The notes: generated from the sequence alone by a model not told the origin. Shown: positions 1 through 11,578, counted from the stretch's first letter. The stretch is DNA of 64,000 nucleotides from Hepsetus odoe (GCA_017165825.1 CM029384.1:1129184-1193183); one strand, 5' to 3'. Numbers and translations are program-made.

Positions 1-1446
1 TGCTTTGGTGACCACTGCTCACTTGCTGTGCCCTTGGGCTGACCTGGTACTGGAGCTCAACCTTAAAGAAGGCTTAACGTAAACATCAACTTTACTCCTT
101 TAAATAACCCTAATGTATTCTGTCAGGAAAGACTTGTTAAAATTACTTCTAATTCCTGAACCGATTAAATGTACATTCTCAGCCAAACTGGATTTACTAC
201 TAAGTTGTTATGAACTTGTGTGCAGTCTGAACATCCACCACAGGGGGCGCCAAAAGCATGTTTGTGTTCACCATTGAAAGAGGGGAATCCAACACCAGTG
301 GGATCTCATGAATGCACCCATTCTTGTAGGTGCAAATTGAATGTATATTATGATTGTTTAGCTCAATAATGAATTACTAATATTATCAAAAGTAGGAAAA
401 TTTATATGGACACCAACAGCACAAATTGTACTTGATTTGAGCAGCTACCTGCTCCTACAAACAGTGAACTCAGCTTTGCGCCAGAGAGCAGGATCTTTAT
501 GTACGTGATGGATTTTTGTGCATGTTCACCTGATTTCTGTGGGTTTTCTAGATCTGTGTATCAATGTTGAGCTGGAAAAAGACAAACGTCCCCAGAAACC
601 TGAAGCGGTCACAAAAGACCACTTGTTCTGTGATCTGAGGCCTCGTAAAACACCCAAGAAGGATTAGTAACGAGGACCCGGTGTAGAAAACAGAACTGCG
701 TAAAACGCTTTCACGTTGGTAAGTGTCCTGCCGTTCTGCTGAAGTGCCTGTTGTGCATTCAGACAGGACACCTGATCGCTTGTGGAGTTTATCAGGTAAC
801 TGCAGCCCTTGTAAGCATGCTGGACTGACTATCGGCAGAACTGGATTTTCTGGATTATAGCAGCTTCGCAAACTGCAGCAAAAGTTTCGGGCCTTAAATT
901 GCACTGTAATAAGTGTGAAACCCATGCCAGGGGTCAGCGTTAGCGAACAACACATTAATGGGAATAAAACTTCCCTGCAGTTTGGCTATGTCTGTCACAT
1001 CCCCGTTCCAGCCTGGAGCTCCAGGCACTTTAATTAGTACCCATGCATGTGCCTTGAGGGCCCTTTCAGAAGTTTTTGGGATGTCTGCCACTGCCACATC
1101 AGAGCAAAAAACAAAAAAGAAACAGCCCCGTCTGCGCCTGCTGATAAAGACGGTGACCGGGCCGGGCGTTTCAGTGCAGCAGGGCTGATGACGCAAACCC
1201 GTCTGAGCGGAGATCTGGAGAGGTGATGAAGCTGGAGAGTGTCCCTCAGTCACAAGTCTGCAGCCTGCAGCCAGTGCTGTCCCTTTACACGTGATGCACC
1301 TTCTTCTGATCGGAAAAGTGATCAAAACTACATTCTGCACATTCTTTTAAAGAGAAAAGGAGAATAAAACATGATTCTTTTCCATTAAACCACACACAGC
1401 AAAACTGCAAGCTCAGCTTCTGATTGTAACCTCGCCTGTAAACTGA

Positions 1447-1484
<38 letters not shown>

Positions 1485-2140
1485 ACCCTCACTGCAGATG
1501 AGGCACCGTGCACTGCAGCACTTCTGATTCAAAAGAACCGACTCCTCCGAACCGTTGAACGGTCCGACTCACTGACGAGTCGGCTTTTTTCTCTTCCTGT
1601 CCATTTACAGCGATTTCCTGGCGCTGACCCTTAACACGTCGATATATATCAACATATATTTGATTATCTGTTATAGACAAAAAAGAGCGCCTGTCTAAGT
1701 TCTTCATTTGAACCCTTCCGTCATCAGAGTTTATTAACTATAACGCAACTTCACATTTGATACATTATATCGTTACACACTTCATACTTCCCGCGTTTTC
1801 AACAGAACTGCACTTCTGATGCAACGTTTAAAGCTCCAGAGAAAATCGGCTCAGTGAGTCGGTTCGACTGATTCACCGTGCGGACTCGGTTGAACGCTCC
1901 GTTCGCCGGTCGCTCAGCTGTGCTCACCGGCAGCACGAGACCTTTTACCACTTTTGTTGTACTTGAACCCTCAAAAGAAGCAATTTAATCATTCCTCTCC
2001 TGTCAGTGAGCGCTTCTGTGAGGACATACGAGTTTTCTCTTCGTATCGTGGCGTTTCCGCTCAGCCGCTCGTTAAAAGAGAGAGAAGCAGCGCTTTTCGG
2101 CATGTTTTTAAGTTATCTTTAGTGAGTGTGTGAGGATTAC
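1..2140. other. No supported gene; intergenic sequence
   Basis: I see no exon that I can defend here. Several frames of 60-150 codons are open on both strands (for example around 894-1340), but none resembles a known family or sits between good splice sites. A short GT microsatellite lies at about 1451-1478. If the promoter-like patch just to the right drives a minus-strand gene, this stretch would be its first intron. Confidence 0.4.
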
Positions 2141-2144
2141 TCAC

Positions 2145-2480
2145 CGAAAAAGCGGAGAGAACCGGACAGAACCGGGGGAAGTGTCTGAGAGAGGGTCAGT
2201 TCAGGCGCTCGCGCTTCCTCGTGAGGCGCTGAGGAGCATCTTTAGCGGAGCGCGCGCTTCAGGAGGAACCGACCCGACCCGAACCGAACCTGCTGGGTCA
2301 GGACCCCGGTCTCCTCCGGGTCCTCTCTCCGCTGCTGCTCTCTCCTTCTCTCCTCTCTCCTTCTCTCCTCTCTCTCCTCCGCCCGCCGCTCTCCCTCTCC
2401 CTCTCCCTCTCCCTCTCCTCTCTCAGTACCGGTATGAGCCGGTATTGTGGCGCGTGTGCGCCTGCGCGAGCGCACAAGTT
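2145..2480 (-). promoter_or_regulatory. CpG-rich promoter and possible untranslated first exon of a leftward gene
   Basis: This patch is far richer in G+C and CpG than its surroundings. Read on the minus strand it ends in a consensus splice donor (TTTTCG, then GTGAGTAATC, boundary at 2145/2144). That fits an untranslated first exon transcribed to the left. No downstream coding exon is recognisable in the 2.1 kb left before the window edge, so the gene cannot be named. The chance frames crossing it (Arg/Glu-rich or Pro/Ser-rich) come from low-complexity CT/GA tracts. Confidence 0.4.
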
Positions 2481-2879
2481 TAGGGGGGGGTGGGGGGGGC
2501 ACCCTGCCACATAAAATAAATAAACTGGAAAAATAATATAACATATATAATACATACATCTAATCTTGAATTTATTTTTATTTCTATAAACTGAAATCAG
2601 GCGCGGATACATTTACGGACGCTAAACTTTAAAACTTTATCCCACAATGTTAAAAATATTCAAATAGTTTATAACGAGTCAGCCATTAAACTACTTTATA
2701 AGCTGATCTGCTGAATAAAAATGACGTTTAAAAATATCCTTCTATTTTTATCATCATTATATTTCTGTCTTTACTGTATTTGGTTTAAGATGTATTTATT
2801 TTTAAATGTTTTAGATGTTTTTATGAGTTTTAATGGCGCTGCGGGGGCTCAGCCTGTATTCTCTGGGTTTCATTATGAG

Positions 2880-2903
2880 TGTGTGTGTCTGTGTGTCTGT
2901 CTC

Positions 2904-2935
<32 letters not shown>

Positions 2936-3078
2936 TCTGTCTCTATGTGTGTGTGTGTCTGTCTGTGTGTGTGTGTCTCTGTCTCTATGTGTGTGTGTGT
3001 CTCTGTCTCTATGTGTGTGTGTGTCTGTCTGTGTGTGTGTGTGTGTGTGTCTCTGTCTCTATGTGTGTGTGTGTGTGC
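2880..3078. repeat. Compound GT/CT microsatellite
   Basis: About 200 bases of interrupted TGTGTG and TCTGTCTC blocks, with a higher-order period of roughly 32-36 bases built from GTCTCTGTCTCTATGTG. All the Cys/Val/Ser-rich frames here are repeat translations, not genes. Confidence 0.95.
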
Positions 3079-3229
3079 GTGTTGGTACCGGGTGGAACAG
3101 GTTCATTCCGGTTCTGCTCCGCCACGCGGGCGCAGAGGGAGGGGGGGGTAGGGAGGGGTGGTTTATTAATTAAATGGGCTCAATTAATCAGTCCCGCGTG
3201 AAAGAGATGAAATCTACACGGAAGTTAAT

Positions 3230-3370
3230 AAAACAGGCGCGAGGAGAAGTTTTATTCGCGGATTGTTGTTTACAGCGCGAGCGGACGGCCTCGTGCTACA
3301 GGGCGACGCGGTGACGTCACGGGCGTGGCCCCGCCCACCCGCATGGTGCTCAACACCATGGAGAGGACGC
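3230..3370. promoter_or_regulatory. CpG cluster with a palindromic CRE and a GC box
   Basis: A short CpG-rich stretch holding the full palindrome GTGACGTCAC at 3311-3320, which contains the consensus cAMP-response element TGACGTCA. It is followed at once by a GC-box-like GGGCGTGGCCCCGCCCA. The composition and motifs are those of a housekeeping-type vertebrate promoter. It may belong with the patch at 2145-2480. No transcript could be traced from it. Confidence 0.4.
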
Positions 3371-3559
3371 GTTATCGTCCTGCTTTCTGGATGTTCTTTG
3401 ATCAAGTCTCTTGTTTTTAAGTCCTCATGTGGTGTGTTTTTATTAATCCACCCTCATTCAAGCTCACTCCAGGGTTCATTCTTTATTTCTGAATCTGTCG
3501 GTCTGCTTAATTTACACAGTTCCTCACTTTATTCTAACATTCACTCTTCACCTCCTCCT

Positions 3560-3745
3560 CGTAACCATCTGCACTAAGCACTCATCCTGAGTATACTTAG
3601 TACTTTGTGCTTTTATAGTCATACACTGTTCACAATTATGCATCTTTATATACTGCTATCTTTTTCTTATCTTCAGGTGTCTGCAGGCTTTTTTATTGTA
3701 TCCATACAGTGACAATAAAGGAATCTTTATTCATCTTTATAAATC
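3560..3745 (+). mobile_element. LINE 3' end fragment (probable)
   Basis: The sequence ends in GTGACAATAAAGGAATC, a form typical of the 3' tails of fish non-LTR retrotransposons, preceded by AT-rich 3' UTR-like sequence. No coding remnant is attached. The clade is not determined. Confidence 0.45.
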
Positions 3746-4030
3746 CCTCAATCCAGACTGAAAGAGTTTCTTAGAGACTGACACCTGAAATAACAACTGT
3801 GAAACAGAGGTTTAGAGATCTGGGGAAAACCATCCTAATCACCATAATCATCCTAGCTGTGAAAGTGCAGTTCATTCAGGGCTCTTGAAGATGTTGTGGA
3901 CAGAAGTGTGACTTGAAGGAGCTCTGGGGTCGGGACGTTTCAGTAGCTGGATAACTCTCCATCTGGATCTGACCTGAACGAGAGAAGTGCTTGGAGGACA
4001 GTTTCAGGTTGGAGCTGTTTTCCCAAGTTT

Positions 4031-4095
4031 CCCCCTTCCCAATAGGTTGCCCTGCGGTACCCTTGAGCAAGGTACCGACCCCATCACTGCTCCCC
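4031..4095 (+). mobile_element. Fragment of tRNA-derived SINE, family A
   Basis: Matches the middle of the SINE seen complete at 7441-7676 (CCAATAGGTTGCCCT... GAGCAAGGTACCG...CCATCACTGCTCCCC). Both ends are missing and it runs into a TA microsatellite at 4098-4128. Confidence 0.8.
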
Positions 4096-4129
<34 letters not shown>

Positions 4130-4413
4130 CACTGGTTTTATAAAGTCCATTCAATTGTGAACACTGTTTGAAGGGCCTAATAAACATGTCCTTATATCTC
4201 CTTATCTCCTTATATCTCCTTAAGTTGATCGTTTTCTTTTCCTCAGAATTTCCTGTAAGTCTCACCCCCCCATATATATATATAATTAATAATAAAGTGT
4301 TTAACAGGCTGTTGGATGATTTGCTGATTCGCTGCAGTCTGTCCTGGGTCGACCTCAGACCTCTGGTTAAATTGTTTGTTCCAGAACTGACAGAACTAGC
4401 GGATGTGATCAGG

Positions 4414-4414
<1 letters not shown>

Positions 4415-4444
<30 letters not shown>

Positions 4445-4530
4445 GAGTAGAGTAGAGTAGAGTGATCTTTTATTATCCCACGAATGGGAAATTTGGGCGT
4501 TACAGGGCTCTTAAAAAAGACAGGTGTATA
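4415..4530. mobile_element. Satellite-tailed retroelement 3' end, copy 1
   Basis: A CA run is followed by four to five AGAGT units and then TCTTTTATTATCCCACGAAT and about 45 further bases. The same arrangement recurs at 8530-8610, so this is a dispersed element rather than unique sequence. The TTATTATCCC...GGGAAATTT core is typical of fish LINE tails in antisense orientation, with the short-period repeat as the retroposition tail. Confidence 0.55.
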
Positions 4531-5600
4531 GAAAGAGAAGAAAAAAAATATATATATATAAAGATATAAAGATATAGAGGGAGAAAAGGAACAAGTACAG
4601 GAGAGAAAGAGAGGAGCTATAAATAAATAATAAATTAACTATCTATATATATATATATATATACATATACAAATCTACAATATACACTGTAATAAGTTAT
4701 GAATGAAATGAAGTTATGAATGACACTAAAGCCGTTGTTTTGTGTCCCTGTAAATGTCGAGACAGAGGTGAGACAGTCCATGTTCTATAAAAACACATGA
4801 TTGATCAGACTGATCACCTGTCAATCTGATCAACACGAGCAACATTAACAAACACGTAAACATGAATTAAACTTGTTAAGGTTGTAGGATTGGCTTCTGA
4901 CACTATTTTGCTTTGATAATTCAGGGTTCTAGATAACAGTGCTGGAGACCCCATGAACAAGTCTGTTAGAGATAATAAACACCTCCACATGCTCGGAGGA
5001 AAGTCTGATGATTTAGCCTGCAGTTCATTCGCTTTTTTAGTATTTTAGTTCATTTATTTAGTTATTAGTCCAGGCAGCTATGAACCTCCATTAACGGAGG
5101 GTGTCTCTTAGTCTCAGCGGTTCTCTAAAGAAGCTGATTGACTCTATTAGTGTAAAAATCTGGGCAGACTTGGCAGCAAGATCAGAAACAGTGTTGCTGT
5201 GAAACGTTTGAATCATTTTGAAACATTGTGAACGCGTGAATCAGTCACCGCCTCTGTTCTTATTATACATTACACACATCTTTCTCTTCCCTTTATTCAT
5301 TACAGCACTCATATTTCTTTATTTATCGGCATTATTGTTTCTCTTTTTTATAATTCATGCGCTGGGCTATACGGTACTGTGCACTCATTTCATTTCATTA
5401 TATTTTGTAGATAAATGAGATTTGTGTCCAAACACATGTATCTCCAGTCTAAACACAAAGAGAGTTTCATTCTAACCAGCTTTAAAGTCAATATTCACCA
5501 CCACCACCTTTATTCTTCAGCACAGCTTCAACTCTCTTAGACCAGCTCCTTTCTTTAAGTCAGGGACACTTCTCCAGGCTTCTTGAAGGGTGTTCTGCAA
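4530..5600. other. No gene; AT-rich intergenic sequence
   Basis: AT-rich sequence with short TA repeats (about 4540-4560 and 4645-4670). The open frame around 5218-5418 is hydrophobic by base composition only and has no family resemblance. Confidence 0.5.
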
Positions 5601-5604
5601 GAAG

Positions 5605-6172
5605 ATGGACAGACAGACAACTAGATAAACAGACAGACAGATGCCTGCGAAGAACCACCGGACCTTCCGGGTGCTGGAGGCTGGGACAGTGGAGGTTGAG
5701 CGGCGCCTTGGGTGTTTTTGCGACGTCCGCTCCCATCCCAGGACTGGCCGAGGTTGTGCCAGTTCCAGCTCCAGCAACCAGGAGGGCGTGGCTGCGGAGC
5801 CGGCTCCCGCGTTGGCCCCTGGAGAAGTGGGGCTGCGCTGCCGGCTCACTCATCAGCACCAAGTGTGCCTCATTGGGGTTTGGCATGATAAGCCCCAACG
5901 AATCAGAGCAAGGTGCTGGTCATTCTGTGTGCTCACCTTTGTGATTATTCATGTTATGTTTTACACTTCTTATGTTTAGTACGTTTAGTTTATGAGTTCT
6001 GTGCACGTTATCCGTCATTAAAGTCCAGTACGAAGCTCTTGGCTCTGTGTTGGCGTCCAGTCCACGACACCACATCGTGACAGAAATAGATAGACAGACA
6101 TATAGACAGATAGATAGTAGACAGACAGACAGACAGCTAGATAGATAGTAGACAGACAGACAGATAGATAGG
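5605..6172. repeat. GACA/GATA microsatellite split by a GC-rich inserted block
   Basis: Runs of GACA and GATA lie on both sides (about 5607-5640 and 6083-6170). Between them is a 440-base GC-richer block ending in CACATCGTGACA. The block differs sharply in composition from its flanks and has a short internal complementary pair (CATTGGGGTTTGGC / GATAAGCCCCAACG). It looks like a mobile element, perhaps a solo LTR, inserted into a microsatellite, but I could not find a clean target duplication. The overlapping frames of 82-112 codons have no recognisable domain. Confidence 0.5.
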
Positions 6173-6734
6173 TACCGGGTCGGTGTTCTCCGGGACTGGA
6201 GCTGAGATGTTGCTGAATTTAATTCAGTACCCTGGACAGCTCTGATCCAGAACAGTTTGCTTGGGCAGAATTTTGGAAGAAAGTTCACTCTCACACTTTT
6301 TTTTTTTCACTCAGGCCACGTCGTAGGATGTTTGCACTGCCAGACGAGAAGCAATTTAAATCAGAAAAAGGAAAATGAGGACTTTGCTCCACTTTGAGAG
6401 CAGAGGCTGGACAGGTTACAGGAAGTGAGTAATGCCTCTTTTCCTGTCCTCGGTTAAAGAGGGATATTTTTGGAACAGGAGGATTCGGCATGTGAGCAGA
6501 GTGTTTAGAAGAGCTCATTTATTCTGCCAGTTACAGTAACAGCCACGTTCTGATGTTTCAGGTTCACTTATGAAACGTTCTGTTGTTTTTAGATTGGCTT
6601 ATTAAACTACATCCACTAGTGTCCTAAATGAATTGTTCAGTATCCACTATGAATTATTTACTATCCATTACAAAGGATTCAGTAACTTCTAGGATTTATT
6701 CAATATCAAAATCATTCAGTATCTATTTTGAATT

Positions 6735-7000
6735 ATTCACTCTTCTTCATCTTCTTCTTCTTCTTCTTACGGCTGCTCCCGTTTAGGAGTCGCCACAGCA
6801 GATCAAATGTCTCCATTTCTTCTGGTCCTCTGCATCTTCCTGCTTCAAATCATCCCCCTGCATGTCCTCTCTCTCCACGTACATAAACCTCCTCTTTGTC
6901 CTTCCTCTTCTCCTCTTTCCTGGCAGCTCCATCTTCAACATCCTCCTGCCTCGTCTCTCCTCTGGACACGTCCAAACCAACACAACTATGAACTATGAAC
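6735..7000 (-). mobile_element. RTE-like LINE, 3' end fragment (minus strand)
   Basis: On the minus strand this reads the C-terminal part of a LINE polyprotein (VWTCPEERRG... GAARKEEKRK-type frames) followed by GGCGACTCCTAAACGGGAG and an AAG-rich tail. The same 3' end appears at 13230-13615 (minus), 24820-25470 (plus), 32680-33690 (plus) and 39588-39690 (plus). The copy is 5'-truncated and frame-disrupted. Confidence 0.7.
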
Positions 7001-7124
7001 CTGACAATGTTGTCTACTGAGTCCTGTGTTATTCATGCTCTTCACTCATCACTGCACACCCATCCCAACCCCCAACTCCATGACTCTCACCACATTAGTC
7101 GTCCTGATTTAAGATAATGAGGAA

Positions 7125-7317
7125 ACATTTATGGCATTTAGCAGACGCTCTTACCCAGAGCGACTTGCATGTCCTAATTACAGGGACGGTCCCCCCTGGT
7201 TCAGGGTCTTGCTCAGGGACCCAGTGGTGGTAGTGCTAGAGGTGGGATTCGAACCAGGGACCTCTGGATCCATAGGTCCATAGGCAAGTACCCTACCACT
7301 ACACCACCACCACCCTA
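7125..7317 (+). mobile_element. SINE family B, near complete
   Basis: Starts TTTATGGCATTTAGCAGACG and carries GGGACGGTCCCC..., CCCAGTGGTGGTAGTGCT and GTGGGATTCGAACCAGGGAC (a tRNA-like box B), and ends in a CCACCACCACC run. Related copies lie at 11579-11750, 35784-35985, 39706-39901 (minus), 44300-44345 (fragment) and 63678-63862. Confidence 0.8.
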
Positions 7318-7440
7318 GACGGCTGTCTGGTTGAGTTCCAAATTTCAAATACCAAGATTATCATTGGCCTCAGGAGAATAAAAGCCCCCTTGAAGCCAAA
7401 TGCATGGACAAGCTGTGGACAGCCTGAAAGTCAAACAGCA

Positions 7441-7676
7441 GGGCAGCGGTGGCCTAGCGGTTAGGGCGTTAGCCGCATGATCGGAGGATCAGGGGTTCAA
7501 ACCCCTTCCCAATAGGTTGCCCTGGGCAAGGTACCGTCCCCATCACTGCTCCCTTTCAATAGCTGCCCACTGCTGCACGGGTTTTGAGTGTGCATGGGTT
7601 AAATGCAGAGGTCCAATTTCGTGTGTGCTGTGCCATGACCTCGCAATGACAAGGGTTGTCACTTTCACTTTCACTT
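7441..7676 (+). mobile_element. tRNA-derived SINE family A, complete copy
   Basis: The best reference copy in the window. It has a tRNA-like head (GGCAGCGGTGGCCTAGCGG, box A; GGTTCAAACCCC, box B), a body with GCAAGGTACCG and CACTGCTCCC, and a tail of repeated CACTTT. About 18 copies or fragments of this family occur in both orientations across the window. It lies directly upstream of a LINE fragment. Confidence 0.9.
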
Positions 7677-7679
7677 TTT

Positions 7680-7965
7680 CACTTTTCAAATGAGCTGAAA
7701 TGGACCTCCAACACCTCAAAGCTGCTCCAGTTGGCCCAGCAGAGACTATACATCCTCAGGAACCTGAAACAGGCCCAACTTCCACAAAATTCAATTTCTA
7801 CAGCAACACCATCGGGAGCATCTGGACTGCGTCACTGTGTGGCTCAATGTGCGGTCGAGAGGAAGTTCACAGCATGGTGAAGGTGGCACAGAATATTGTC
7901 GGGACTGAGCTTCCCAAACTGAACACGACTCAGCAAGTGTGTCATGTACAGAAAGATATTTGTTT
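7680..7965 (+). pseudogene. LINE ORF2 C-terminal remnant
   Basis: The conceptual translation ELKWTSNTSKLLQLAQQRLY... LRNLKQAQLP... followed by ...RIVGTELPKL after a frame change matches the segment after the reverse transcriptase of L2/CR1/Rex-like fish LINEs, where the pattern is W..N...L...QQR.Y.LR.LK, then a ..A..IVG..LP block. The two halves are in different frames, and no catalytic region is present. A further piece of the same kind of ORF end (YRRSFLPAAIRLHN-like) sits at 10080-10145. Confidence 0.65.
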
Positions 7966-8010
7966 TTAAAGCCCAAAGTCATTTTTAAATCGTGCTGCTA
8001 CAACGTTAAT

Positions 8011-8208
8011 AGTGAAAGTGAACTGCACTGCGTTTAAGCCCCACAAACACGTCCAGCTGGGGACAGCTATTGACAGTGCCCGGGAAGCAGTGATGGGGAT
8101 GGTACCTTGCTCAAGGGTATCTCAGGGTAACCTACTGGTCTGGGATTCAAACCCATGACCTTCTGATCCTTGGGCCTCATCCCTAAACTCTAGACCAACG
8201 CTGCCCCT
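8011..8208 (-). mobile_element. SINE family A, minus orientation
   Basis: Reverse complement of the 7441-7676 SINE, from the AGTGAAAGTGA tail end at 8011 to the CTAGACCAACGCTGCCCC head at about 8206. Diverged but nearly full length. Confidence 0.85.
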
Positions 8209-8264
8209 TTCAGTTTCAGCTTGGAGAATTTATTTGTACTTCTCTTCTGTTCTATTCTTTTCTT

Positions 8265-8370
8265 TTTCTTTTGGCTGTTCCCATTTAGATGTTGAAAATT
8301 GTTTCCATTTCTTCTGGTCCTCTGCTTCTTCCTTCTTCTATCCGACCATCTGCATGTCCTCTCTCACCAA
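8265..8370 (-). mobile_element. RTE-like LINE 3' end, short fragment
   Basis: TTGGCTGTTCCCATTTAG and CTTCTGGTCCTCTGCTTCTT resemble the LINE 3' end at 6775-6845. Only about 100 bases remain. Confidence 0.5.
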
Positions 8371-8525
8371 ATCACTCTGAAATACTTTTAATTCTTCAGT
8401 ATTAAATATTAAAACTGTTTTAATGAAGTGTAACATTGATGCCAAAACATCAGAACTGATGAACGCAGCAGGAGAAACACATCGCAGTAAGAAAGCACAG
8501 TCGTGAATCACTTCATTATCAAATA

Positions 8526-8640
8526 ATTAGAGTAGAGTAGAGTAGAGTAGAGTATTCTTTTATTATCCCACGAATGGGAAATTTGGGTGTTACCGGGCTC
8601 TTATAATAAGATGCGGAACAGGAAATAAGATGCGTTGTGT
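8526..8640. mobile_element. Satellite-tailed retroelement 3' end, copy 2
   Basis: Five to six AGAGT units followed by ATTCTTTTATTATCCCACGA and the same downstream sequence as at 4440-4530. The shared boundary shows that the AGAGT run is part of the element. Confidence 0.55.
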
Positions 8641-8649
8641 AGAAAAGAG

Positions 8650-10010
8650 AGATGATGTCTTTATAAACTGACCTTATGCTGCGAGAAGGCCTGCGTTCTG
8701 TCTCCAGTTCCGGCTCTCAGCCGTGATGAACAGAAGAGTCTGAGCCAGCGTCCTCACGTGACCCTGCATTTCTTCTCTGGGAGTTTTAACAACAAAGTGC
8801 TGCTCGGAGTGGGTCATTCTACACTTCAGCGCAAAGTAAAGTCTGCCTTCCTTCCCAGTGTTTATCATGCATTCCTGCATATCCTACCTTTGACCTTTGA
8901 CCTTTCCTCTGCTGGCCTGGCCTGCGCTGCCTTCTTTATCTGCTCACTTTCTTTATCAGGCCTGACATTTGTGCTGGATTTTACTTTGTGGAACTGAGCA
9001 GAATTCAGAGACGTTCACACACAAGTTAACAAGTGTGTTTCTGTAGAGGGTTTCTTAACTGATCTCAGAAAAAGGGTAGAAATTGCATTTTTTGACAGTT
9101 TGATGTCTAAATCAAACACACTTCTAAACTAACGTCACAATAATCAACAAACTCCTTTTTTAATTAAGGCCCAATATGGGCTCAGCCAATGAGAACAGAG
9201 TTCATTTACATTTATCAGTCTTAACGGCACAGTCTGCTGGAGTGAATGAAGAGAGGCTAGGAAACGATGTAGAAATGAATAAGAGAGCCTTGAGTTAAAC
9301 GCCATTAAATGAATAGTAATACTAGGGCAATACTTAATAACATAGTTATGTAATAGTGTAATTAATGATTAATATCCGGATCTGCTGGAGTCAGATAAAG
9401 ACCTGTTTCACACACTCGGTGATCTGTGACCTAGAAAAGCTGACACTCAAGGCTGTTGGGTAAACACAGTTGGTCCATGTGGAAAGTTATTCGTCTTCAG
9501 GACGAAATGTTCCTTCTCTTATTATAACAGATGGTTCTCGAGCCAGCGGGACGCCGCTGTGAAGGCCCGCTGCTCAGAAAACAAAGGATAGAACAGAGTG
9601 ATCAAACCCTGGATTCTGCTGCAGTTCTTTTATTAAAAGTGATTTCATTTCATACCCCTCTTCCCCTTCAGCTCTCTCCACATTTCCTTTCTCATGGCGG
9701 CTGTTCATGAAATTAAGCTCTGAAATTTGCCCCTGGCTGATATTAAACCCCTCTTTGAGCAGTTTAACAACGGCGTACTCAGAGCATCTCCTTAACATTA
9801 TTCTCAGTTCTAGTTTTTGACTCTTGCTTTTCTGTTGCTTTTAATGAGCTGTTAATCTGGGCTTTAGGAGGCACTGCCTGCATTAGAACAATACTGCTGT
9901 GACTCACAGTCACAGTGTAGGAGGACTTTGATTTGCACAGATATGGAGCATTGCAACGTTAAAGAGCCCATAACCTGCATTTATGACATCTGTGTGGGTT
10001 TATGAAATCA
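8650..10010. other. No supported gene
   Basis: Unique-looking sequence. A minus-strand frame at 8674-8880 and a plus-strand frame at 8758-8997 are open, but neither shows a family motif or a clean acceptor and donor pair. I see nothing else. Confidence 0.4.
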
Positions 10011-10014
10011 AAAC

Positions 10015-10470
10015 ATCCATCACTCCATCTGGACCACGTATCCCAACAGCCCTAAATCATATCATTCCTATGCCATTTTCACCCGCAGTGTAAGAAAGAA
10101 CGCTACCGCAGGTCATTCCTACCTGCAGCCATCAGACTCCACAACTCAACATAACATAACATTACACTACTTGTTTATTATTATTATATATTATAACATA
10201 TTATATATTATTGTATGTTATTATTATTATTAATAATACTGTATTGTATATTATTATTTATTATTACATTTATTATTATTATTATTACATTTATTTATTA
10301 TTACATTTATATTTATATTTATATTTATATTTTTTGCTACTTGTTTACTTATATTTATAATTTATTCAAAACTTATTATTGTGTATTATTACTCTTGTAG
10401 ATATGTATATATATATGTTCCTCTTACTGTGCCTTCAGTGCGTATGTATGTGTATGTGTGTATATATATA
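10015..10470 (+). mobile_element. LINE C-terminal fragment followed by AT-rich microsatellite
   Basis: 10080-10145 translates as a decayed RYRRSFLPAAIRLHNS-like segment, a signature of the end of fish LINE ORF2. It is followed by ATAACATAACATTACACTAC and about 300 bases of TTATTATTA/TATATTTATATT repeats. Confidence 0.5.
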
Positions 10471-10479
10471 TATTTACAG

Positions 10480-11395
10480 TACTGTGCAAAAGTTTTAGGC
10501 AGGTGTGAAAAAATGCTGCCAGTCTCGGACATCAGTCTGAGGAACGTTTGATCCACTCCGCCATACAGAATTCCTTAAGCTGTGAGATGTTTGAGGGGTT
10601 TCTGTATAATTCAGTTTTAGACTCTGGTCTTGGTCCTGGTCTTTGTCTATGTTGTCTGGCCTTGATGTTTCTCTGAAACAGTGAACGTTTCATCCCATGA
10701 AGTTAAAGTTCAGTCTCTTTCTGATTGTAGAGACATTTTCACATCAACAGTAGCAAGAGCCTACTGGAGGTCCCGTGATGACGTTTCAGGGTTTTTGGAG
10801 ACTTCTTTCAGCATCTTGCGTTCTGCTCTCAGGGTGAACTTGCTTGGATGGTCAGACCTGGGCATGTTGGCAGTTGTTTTGGAAGTCCTCCACTTGTAGA
10901 CTATTTTCCGGACGGTACAACGGCTGATTGTAAACTCTTTTATGTCTTTTTAAATCCCTTCCCAGACTAATAAACTGCTACAATCTTCTTTCTGAAGGTC
11001 TCAGAAGCTCTTTTGATCTCACCATGGTGTTCACTCTCACCTCAACCGTCAGGAGCACCAAACTAAACGCCTGAGGTTTCAATGAACTAACCTCCTTCAA
11101 AATGCCGAGTAAGGATGTTCAAATCATGTGACCTGATGTGCTACACCTGTGTGTGATCTGAGACATTTTAAGTGGGAATAAAGGGCGTGTCCTCATTTAT
11201 TCCTCACCAGAAATCACATTTTTGTAGAATTACATTTTACAGATTTTGAAATGTCTTTTCATCAGTTTTAATTGTTAGTGTAATTACCTGAATCTCCCAG
11301 TGTTGTTCAAACTGAGATTTAACATCCAATGTTGTCGAAGAATGCTACAAAAATACACAGGCTTTCATAGGGTGTGCTCATTTTTTCACATGACT
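10480..11395 (-). mobile_element. Degraded Tc1/mariner-like transposon, N-terminal part only
   Basis: On the minus strand, starting at about 11025, an ATG opens MVRSKELLRPSERR, and lower down come NCQHAQV-, PSKQVHPE- and RTQDAERSLQK-type frames. After frame corrections these follow the helix-turn-helix DNA-binding part of Tc1-like transposases (MVRSKEL..., a KWRTFKT-like block, the GRP-type linker and a PRA-type block). No DDE catalytic domain is present. The left edge carries TGTGCAAAAGTTTTAGGC, similar to the ends of the short elements at 15600-16100 and 26965-27490. It is an internally deleted, frame-broken relic. Confidence 0.6.
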
Positions 11396-11578
11396 GTGTG
11401 AGAATGAGATCTGTCAGATCGGTTCTGATGGGCAGCCTCATTAAAAAATGCTCCTTCTAACTTCAGCATGAATGGGTTCGGGGCTTTACTACTAAAGGTC
11501 AATATGTAAGAACTTCTTTGCAACACCCTTACAGAAACCTGGAGAACTGTTCCTGAAGACCACTTAAAGAAGCATTTC

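Noticed and set aside
894..1340. 148-codon minus-strand frame, possibly a coding exon
   Set aside because: No family motif, no convincing acceptor or donor at its edges, and an overlapping frame is open on the other strand. Length alone is not enough at this base composition.
2721..3201. Cys/Val-rich frames of 90-150 codons
   Set aside because: They are translations of a GT/CT microsatellite.
5641..5979. 112-codon frame starting MPAKNHRTFRVLEAG
   Set aside because: It lies wholly in an inserted GC-rich block flanked by GACA repeats; three overlapping frames are equally open and none has a known domain.
8674..8997. Pair of overlapping frames around 8.8 kb, and a TCACGTGAC motif at about 8753 like a TFEB/CLEAR site for wipi1
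   Set aside because: No splice-supported exon. The motif is about 19 kb from the wipi1 start and beyond its 3' end, so a link would be speculation.
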